39,909 nt of DNA from an uncultured Ignavibacterium sp. (GTDB taxonomy: Bacteria > Bacteroidota > Ignavibacteria > Ignavibacteriales > Ignavibacteriaceae). A program made the position numbers and the translations under genes. The DNA is taken from positions 1 through 39,909 of the forward strand of contig CAKZLD010000238.1 in the NCBI GenBank assembly GCA_937125135.1, written 5' to 3'. Numbering within the stretch: position 1 is the stretch's first letter; every line of letters begins with the position of its first letter. Below the pieces are notes generated by a model. That model was not told where the DNA came from. It searched no databases and was given only the letters and a program-made list of their open reading frames with translations. Below, in pieces: positions 34,564-39,909 of the stretch.

Positions 34564-36666
34564 CTATTTATTTAAGATCATCTTCTTAACGTCAGTGAAT
34601 TTCTGTCCATCAACGCCGAATGCATCTATTCTGTAGAAATAAACACCACTGTTTAATTTGCTTGCATCAAAAGTAACATTGTGAGTTCCAGCAGTCTTTG
34701 TTTCATTCATTAAAGTCATTATTTCTTGTCCTAAAACATCAAAAATCTTCAATGATACTTTGCTATCAACTGCGAGGTTGAAGCTTAATGTCGTTGTTGG
34801 GTTGAATGGATTGGGATAATTCTGAGCTAATGAGAATTCTCTTACACCAATAACGTCAACTTCAATTTCAGGTGAATATTCGAATTGACCGTTGAAATCA
34901 ATTTGCTTTAATCTGTAGGTGAATTTACCTGCATTAACATTTTTATCAACGAACGAATACTGTTGTGGTTGAACGGTGGTTCCGTTTCCACTTATAAATC
35001 CTACAACCTGATATTCACCACCATTGCTTCTCTGAATTTCAAAGCCCTGATTGTTTTTCTCTGTTGCAGTTGACCAGTTCAATTGAACATCATTTCCTAT
35101 TGCTGTTGCTGTAAATGAGGTTAATTCTACAGGGATAATGTACTGAACTAGTAGGTCATCAAAGAAAATATTATCATTATTGAATGAGTTTCCATTAAAG
35201 AAGAATGCCAGCTTGAATTCAGATTGAGTTAAGCTGAAAGTGAAGTTAACTAATTCTGGTCCAACATTTCCGGTTGGATCAACAACTTGATTCAATGGTG
35301 TATATGTTGTACCGTCATCATAAGTAATTGCAAGCCCAAATGTTCCGGAAGGATTTGCATACCAATCAAAGAATCGTCTGTACGAGCCTTGAAGAGGTAA
35401 ACCAACAGGCCCATTTAATTGAATTGATTTAATATAACTTGCACCATTGAAAGAAGGTGTCCAGCTCATTCTCAATTCAGGAGCAGTTCCTCCAGCGTTT
35501 GCGGAAGCATTAGCTGACCAGTTGGTTAATCCTAAAGGACCAGCTGGTGTCCAGTTATTGAGATTTGGGAATGGTTCGTTTATAAGAACCTGAATTAATG
35601 GATCTGCCATTGTTGTAAATGACCACACAGGACCATCAACTCCACAAGTATCATTTTCACATCTTACTCTCCAGTTGTAAGTTGTGCTATATTGAAGTGG
35701 ACCAGGAATAGCAATTTGTGAAATTGCATTTCCGCTGTAAACCTGCTGCATATTTCCTGCAGGACCGAAGAATACTTTTACTTTTGTTGTACCAGCTCCG
35801 TTTGTCCAAGTTGCATTTCCAGGGTTAATAGAAACGTTTGTTGCATTATTTGCAGGATTTGGATTCGTAGGCGGCTCAACCGGGCAAGCAGCTCCCGCAT
35901 TTCCATAAATTATAAATGGAGCACCATTTGGTGAAGTTGTTCCGTTTAAAGCATTTACCCAACCCGTAGCAGTTTTTTGTTTTGCATTACCTGTAACTGC
36001 CACTCCTTGAATTGTAACAGGTGGTTGCCAAGGACCAGAGGTCGATGTTCCGGTAATACCCCATTGGATCCAGTATGTGCCAGCTGGTAAATTAGCATTA
36101 ATTGTGGCAGTAACAATTTGTATCCTTCTAGTACAATCTGTCGGAGTTGTATTTTGAGCTCTATACATATTACTTAAATATGTTCTGACCATTCTATTCG
36201 TGGTTAAATCACCCCAAACAACTACACCACCTGAATCTGGAGGACCGTTCCAAATTTGAACATAAACACCAGTAATGGTTGAGGTGGTTGCTCCTGTTTG
36301 ATAGGTGAAAAAACGTACTGAGTCAATATTCCATGCAGCAGTACTTGTAAAATCATCTGCAATGTAAAAATTTGTTCCGGGAGCAGCACCGTGATTAACG
36401 TTCCAGCCAAAAAGTGTATGACCACCAACATTTCCATCCAATATACTTGCATCACCACCAGCACAACCTCCACCTGGTAATGTTACGAGAGGACCATTGT
36501 CAAAAAGAACATTTTCACCGCCTTCAAAATAAACGGTTTGATAAGGTAGTTCTACTTTATCACCTTCTCTTACTCCACCCGGAATGTTTTCAGATGCATT
36601 CTGAGCAAAAAGAGCAGGAGTTAAAGCGAGCAAAAGAAAAGAAAGAAGAAGAAAGGATTTTTTCAT
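34564..36666 (-). CDS. T9SS cargo protein with fibronectin-like and jelly-roll domains
   Basis: A 700-residue exported protein. The signal peptide is about 1-21 (FLLLSFLLLALTPALFAQ). Residues about 60-250 are a beta-sandwich of unknown family, rich in aromatic and Gly residues. Residues about 262-352 resemble a fibronectin-III domain (PTNPNPANNATNVS...YNWRVRCEND). Residues about 355-508 form a choice-of-anchor-like jelly roll (EPFPNLNNWTP...DNIFFDDLLVQ). The shared Fn3-like plus T9SS tail begins at 511 (PVELTSFTATA, STATEKNNQGFEIQR), ending NYPNPFNPTTTLSF...KKMILNK. AAGGAG (36677-36672) precedes the ATG. No catalytic motif is evident. Confidence 0.88.
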   Translation of the reverse strand: MKKSFLLLSFLLLALTPALFAQNASENIPGGVREGDKVELPYQTVYFEGGENVLFDNGPLVTLPGGGCAGGDASILDGNVGGHTLFGWNVNHGAAPGTNFYIADDFTSTAAWNIDSVRFFTYQTGATTSTITGVYVQIWNGPPDSGGVVVWGDLTTNRMVRTYLSNMYRAQNTTPTDCTRRIQIVTATINANLPAGTYWIQWGITGTSTSGPWQPPVTIQGVAVTGNAKQKTATGWVNALNGTTSPNGAPFIIYGNAGAACPVEPPTNPNPANNATNVSINPGNATWTNGAGTTKVKVFFGPAGNMQQVYSGNAISQIAIPGPLQYSTTYNWRVRCENDTCGVDGPVWSFTTMADPLIQVLINEPFPNLNNWTPAGPLGLTNWSANASANAGGTAPELRMSWTPSFNGASYIKSIQLNGPVGLPLQGSYRRFFDWYANPSGTFGLAITYDDGTTYTPLNQVVDPTGNVGPELVNFTFSLTQSEFKLAFFFNGNSFNNDNIFFDDLLVQYIIPVELTSFTATAIGNDVQLNWSTATEKNNQGFEIQRSNGGEYQVVGFISGNGTTVQPQQYSFVDKNVNAGKFTYRLKQIDFNGQFEYSPEIEVDVIGVREFSLAQNYPNPFNPTTTLSFNLAVDSKVSLKIFDVLGQEIMTLMNETKTAGTHNVTFDASKLNSGVYFYRIDAFGVDGQKFTDVKKMILNK

Positions 36667-36798
36667 AAGTACTCCTTTTTAATTAATAATTAGGACGATT
36701 AGTTAATTAAATGATATTTCAATTCTAAAATGTGAATATTATTATTTAATGTCAAGTGAAATATCAATTTTTTTTGCAAAGAGATTTAAGTAAGAAAA

Positions 36799-36827
36799 TG
36801 AGCTGTCTTCAAAAAGAAGACAGCTCA
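36799..36827 (-). terminator. Rho-independent terminator
   Basis: A perfect 12-bp stem (TGAGCTGTCTTC / GAAGACAGCTCA) with a 5-nt loop. On the minus strand it is followed by TTTTCTTACTT. It lies 7 nt past the stop of the 941-residue cargo gene, which it should terminate. Confidence 0.88.
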
Positions 36828-36834
36828 AAGAATT

Positions 36835-39660
36835 TTATTTGCTGAGAATCATCTTATTTACTGCTGAATTAGTAATTCCGTTTGACCCAACAGCTTCTAA
36901 TTTATAAATATATACTCCACTACTTAACATTGAGCCATCGAAACTAACTTCGTGATAACCTGCTTCCATATCTTTATTTATTAACTCTGTTATCTGCTGA
37001 CCAAGCACATCGAATATCTTTAATGTAACTTTTGAACTAACCGGTAGAGAGAAATTAATCTTTGTAACAGGGTTGAAAGGATTTGGATAGTTTTGTGACA
37101 TTGCAAATTCAACTGGAGTTGTTACCTCAGCAAATACTTCATTACTAATGTGTCTTGTACCATCAAAATCAATTTGAACTAAACGATATGAATAGCTACC
37201 AACAGGCAACTTGGAATCAACGAAAGCATAGTCTTTTGTTTCAGTTGTTGTTCCGTTTCCTTTAACAAACCCGATGGTTTGATATTCTCCCTCTTTTGAT
37301 TTACGTTGAACATCAAAACCATAATTATTCTTTTCAGTAGCAGTTGACCAATTTAATATTACATTGTTTGCGTTTGCTAATGCTGTGAAAGAACTTAATT
37401 CAACCGGAATTACTAGATAATTTAGAGCTCCTTGCAACATTCTTTGTACAGGAGAACCGGTAGGACTATCAACCGCAGGTCTTAGTGATTCAACATCAAC
37501 CGCAAATGTTGAAACTTCAAAATTCGGTTTCTTATTACCAATTGCATTGTATGTTGTGTCATTGAATCTAAATCTATACAACGGCTCGGAGGTTGTTCCG
37601 AAAACTCCTAATACATCAGGCCATGTTCCTATTGTACTATCAGGAGCAGTGAAATGAGGAGGAAGAATACCGATTAATCCCTGAGCTCCTCCGGAGGCAG
37701 GTCTATCTAAATAATAAACTGCACCTAAATAGTTTTGCATAAAGTCTAAATCAATATATGTTGAGCCTGTTCTACCAAACTGATAACCTATGTCTTCAGC
37801 AAAAATTATCAAATTTCTTTTCTTAGTCGGCAATCCAGAGTTTAACCAAGCTTTTATAGAATCTTTTTGCACATTTGACATTACACTTGTTCCTTCACCC
37901 GTCCATACAATTCTATCATAATTTCTGAAAGAAATAACATTAGTTGAAGTTTGTCCACCTCTATTAAACAAATCAAAAGTCAGCCCTAATCTTGCTAATA
38001 CTGCTGTAACAGAGTCCCTGTTGATTCTTCCATTTGTTAAAGTTGAATCATAAGCTACAAGTACATCGCCCAGTCCTTGCCTTTGCAAAGTAATATTAAA
38101 TGTTTGAACTGATTTTAATGAATCAACTCCATTATAAGCCCATACAGCCCATTGAGCATTGATTGATTGTCCTGGCAATATACCTTGTGAAGCTAAGAAA
38201 GCATCTATACCTGAATTTATTAAAGTTAATACGGTATCATATCCATTATTATTCGAAGGTAAATTTAATAACGGATTTGAAAGATTAGGACCTAATTTAA
38301 ATCTATAATTAACTGCTTCTCCGGATCTTCTCCAAGTAATATTAACCGGATTATTATTAAAAGGTGAAGTAACAAGAGTAACTCCATTTGCGGGAGAAAC
38401 TAAATTAAATGCTATTAATTGCGGAATTCCTCTTGTAACTTGAATAGTTCGAGGTCCATTTGAGGATTTTAATGAATCATTCGCAGGGAAATTATTTCTG
38501 AATGCCCATACATCCCATTGACCAACAATTGTCTGACCAGGGAGCACTCCAAAGCCCGCTAATAGCGCATCAATTTGACCCAAAGTTAATGTTAAACTGT
38601 TCGTGCCAGTTGGAAATGTTAATAATCTTGGAGGAACTGTTGGCGAACCAAATATCCATTTATAAGTGGCATTTGCTCTTGATGTATCCCAAGTTATCAC
38701 AACTGGAGTATTTGAATTTGGCAATGTAGTAATAGAAGCTCCATTTGCAGGAGAAGTTAAGTTAAATGGTGCCAGAACACCAGCGTCTGTAACAAAAATT
38801 TCGTATCCAAATAATCTATCAGGTGTTCCTTGCAATACACCACCAAGCACAACTTTACCAGGAACTAAGTCTGCGGTAATAAATAAACCTCCGGCAATTG
38901 CTTGAGTATTAGTTGGATCAATATCAGGGACAACATTTCTCTGAACTCCGGTGGGGGTACCAGAAGCAACAGAAATCTGAATAATATTTTGTGCAGTTCC
39001 TGCGCCGCCTCCCTGTGACCAAACCCAAAGATATGGACCACCGACAGACCAATAATCATAAGCTATTCCATAAACTCCAGTAATCGCAGTATTATTAATA
39101 ATGCCTATCTGCGCTCCTGAACGATTGACCAAATAGAAATGTAAATTTCCAGCATTCCAGTTTCCAACCCAAAATCCGCCATTGTTACTATTAGCACTTG
39201 GATCGTAAGTTATGAAACGTGCGGTTATCGTAGTAGGCATCGTTATTTGTCCTACTGTTGCTCTGGTAACAGGATTAACTCGGTATAATATGTTGGTTGC
39301 ATTCCCGCAGACTACTTCATTATTAACCGGATCATAAACCATATTTCTAGTTCCGGTAAAACCTGATGTAGTAAAAGAGTCAACAATAGCACCTGTTGTA
39401 CTAATTACATAAACTCTTCCTGCAGGAGTTGACCAACGGGAAACCCAAAACTGATTAAGAGTTGGGATGTAAACTGCACCAGCATTACCAAGTCCGCCGG
39501 TAATGGTTTGAAGATTATAATTGAACAAGACATCCCAAATTGCCTCCGTTCCAGGTTTGTTGTAAGCACCGAGGAAAGGACTAACTTCAGCTTTATCCTG
39601 AGCGAGTGTTATCTGAAAGGATATTAGTCCTGCGAAAAGAAATAAAAGAACTTTTTTCAT
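36835..39660 (-). CDS. Large T9SS cargo protein: propeller-like head, two Ig-like repeats, amidotransferase-like domain
   Basis: A 941-residue exported protein with signal peptide about 1-20 (LLFLFAGLISFQITLAQ). Residues about 40-290 look like a beta-propeller (repeats such as FWVSRWSTPAGRVYVIS, NILYRVNPVT, GGFWVGNWNAGNLHFYLV). Two tandem Ig-like domains at about 298-410 and 413-528 share FNL(T/V)SPANG, ITW, and LPGQ(T/S)I...W(D/A)VWA, and resemble SusE-type repeats. Residues about 530-740 (DVLVAYDSTLTNG, DRIVWTGEGTS, RNLIIFAEDIGY) look like a Rossmann or class I amidotransferase-like fold without an obvious catalytic Cys. The shared Fn3-like plus T9SS tail begins at about 751. AAGGAG (39671-39666) and a Bacteroidota-type promoter precede the gene. 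Confidence 0.85.
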   Translation of the reverse strand: MKKVLLFLFAGLISFQITLAQDKAEVSPFLGAYNKPGTEAIWDVLFNYNLQTITGGLGNAGAVYIPTLNQFWVSRWSTPAGRVYVISTTGAIVDSFTTSGFTGTRNMVYDPVNNEVVCGNATNILYRVNPVTRATVGQITMPTTITARFITYDPSANSNNGGFWVGNWNAGNLHFYLVNRSGAQIGIINNTAITGVYGIAYDYWSVGGPYLWVWSQGGGAGTAQNIIQISVASGTPTGVQRNVVPDIDPTNTQAIAGGLFITADLVPGKVVLGGVLQGTPDRLFGYEIFVTDAGVLAPFNLTSPANGASITTLPNSNTPVVITWDTSRANATYKWIFGSPTVPPRLLTFPTGTNSLTLTLGQIDALLAGFGVLPGQTIVGQWDVWAFRNNFPANDSLKSSNGPRTIQVTRGIPQLIAFNLVSPANGVTLVTSPFNNNPVNITWRRSGEAVNYRFKLGPNLSNPLLNLPSNNNGYDTVLTLINSGIDAFLASQGILPGQSINAQWAVWAYNGVDSLKSVQTFNITLQRQGLGDVLVAYDSTLTNGRINRDSVTAVLARLGLTFDLFNRGGQTSTNVISFRNYDRIVWTGEGTSVMSNVQKDSIKAWLNSGLPTKKRNLIIFAEDIGYQFGRTGSTYIDLDFMQNYLGAVYYLDRPASGGAQGLIGILPPHFTAPDSTIGTWPDVLGVFGTTSEPLYRFRFNDTTYNAIGNKKPNFEVSTFAVDVESLRPAVDSPTGSPVQRMLQGALNYLVIPVELSSFTALANANNVILNWSTATEKNNYGFDVQRKSKEGEYQTIGFVKGNGTTTETKDYAFVDSKLPVGSYSYRLVQIDFDGTRHISNEVFAEVTTPVEFAMSQNYPNPFNPVTKINFSLPVSSKVTLKIFDVLGQQITELINKDMEAGYHEVSFDGSMLSSGVYIYKLEAVGSNGITNSAVNKMILSK

Positions 39661-39713
39661 TTTTGCTCCTTTTATTGATTGATGGAAGTTAGTTTTTTAG
39701 TGGATGATTATTC

Positions 39714-39745
39714 GAAAAATAAAATTTTTTGTTCAAATATTCAAA
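39714..39745 (-). promoter_or_regulatory. Bacteroidota-type promoter of the 941-residue T9SS cargo gene
   Basis: On the minus strand TTTG (39745-39742) is followed after 20 nt by TATTTTTC (39721-39714), matching TTTG, 17-23 nt, TAnnTTTG with one mismatch at the last base. It lies 54 nt before the ATG and downstream of the probable purE stop, so the cargo gene is probably transcribed separately from purE. Confidence 0.55.
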
Positions 39746-39777
39746 TTAATTAACTATCATTTTTTTCTCGAATCAGT

Positions 39778-39909
39778 TTAATTCTTCAAGCTCAAATTTT
39801 TATTAAGCGAATCTTGTTTGATTTTTTCTTTAAAGTCATACATTTTTTGTTGCAAACTTTTAATACTTAAAGATAAAATTTCAACTGCTAACAGTCCTGC
39901 ATTCTTCGC
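39778..39909 (-). CDS. purE: Probable 5-(carboxyamino)imidazole ribonucleotide mutase, C-terminal fragment (5' end outside window)
   Basis: The minus-strand frame enters at the window edge and gives 43 codons before TAA at 39780-39778. The fragment reads AKNAGLLAVEILSLSIKSLQ, then QKMYDFKEKIKQDSL, then NKNLSLKN. The NAGLLAVEIL helix followed by an L-x-x-K-(M/L)-x-x-(F/W)-(K/R) helix is the usual C-terminus of PurE, which interconverts N5-CAIR and CAIR in purine synthesis. The fragment is short, so the call rests on this one motif. Confidence 0.68.
   Translation of the reverse strand, partial: AKNAGLLAVEILSLSIKSLQQKMYDFKEKIKQDSLNKNLSLKN

Noticed and set aside
36222-36668. Two small open frames overlapping the start of the 700-residue cargo gene
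   Set aside because: Both are alternative frames of a gene with clear signal peptide and ribosome site; translations are Met/His/Gln-rich without domains.

Overview
The window looks like a chromosomal segment of a low-GC (about one third G+C by eye) member of the Bacteroidota/Chlorobi lineage, most likely class Ignavibacteria. The evidence is four proteins ending in type IX secretion (T9SS) sorting domains with the NYPNPFNP-type signature, three promoters of the Bacteroidota form (TTG, 20-21 nt, TAnnTTTG), and a TamB/Omp85/YidC envelope set. Several genes carry clear AAGGAG-type ribosome binding sites, which suits Ignavibacteria better than Bacteroidia. The taxonomic call is inference. No rRNA, tRNA, insertion sequence, prophage or CRISPR array is visible.

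Layout. 1-7467 (+): the 3' part of tamB, rnr (RNase R), and a large protein joining an HExxH metallopeptidase, a PD40 propeller and an Omp85-type barrel. 7468-7762: intergenic, with four tandem 31-bp units. 7763-13916 (-): the operon rpmH-rnpA-yidC followed by a patatin-POTRA-barrel protein and a PflX-like radical SAM protein. 13917-14228: divergent promoter region. 14229-18007 (+): metG and a T9SS-exported subtilisin. 18043-19144 (-): prfB, intact only through a programmed +1 frameshift. 19268-22238 (+): a small exported protein, a LytR_C membrane protein with no canonical start codon, rsfS and argS. 22252-27619 (-): comF, a VWA membrane protein, a type II restriction endonuclease, its DNA methyltransferase, and surE. 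27731-33198 (+): a short-chain dehydrogenase and a 1558-residue lamin-tail/CARDB repeat protein. 33260-39660 (-): three T9SS cargo proteins in tandem, each followed by its own hairpin terminator. 39778-39909 (-): the last 43 codons of a probable purE.

How the genes fit together. Housekeeping genes for translation and RNA processing (rnr, rpmH, rnpA, metG, prfB, rsfS, argS) alternate with envelope-assembly genes (tamB, yidC, two Omp85-barrel fusions) and with exported T9SS cargo. The restriction-modification pair is the only part that looks like an acquired accessory cassette. I found no strongly supported new multi-gene system. The points that most deserve a second look are the LytR_C gene without a normal start codon, the metallopeptidase-propeller-barrel fusion, the restriction-modification pair, the lamin-tail array, the shared tail cassette of the T9SS cargo, and the 31-bp repeats.
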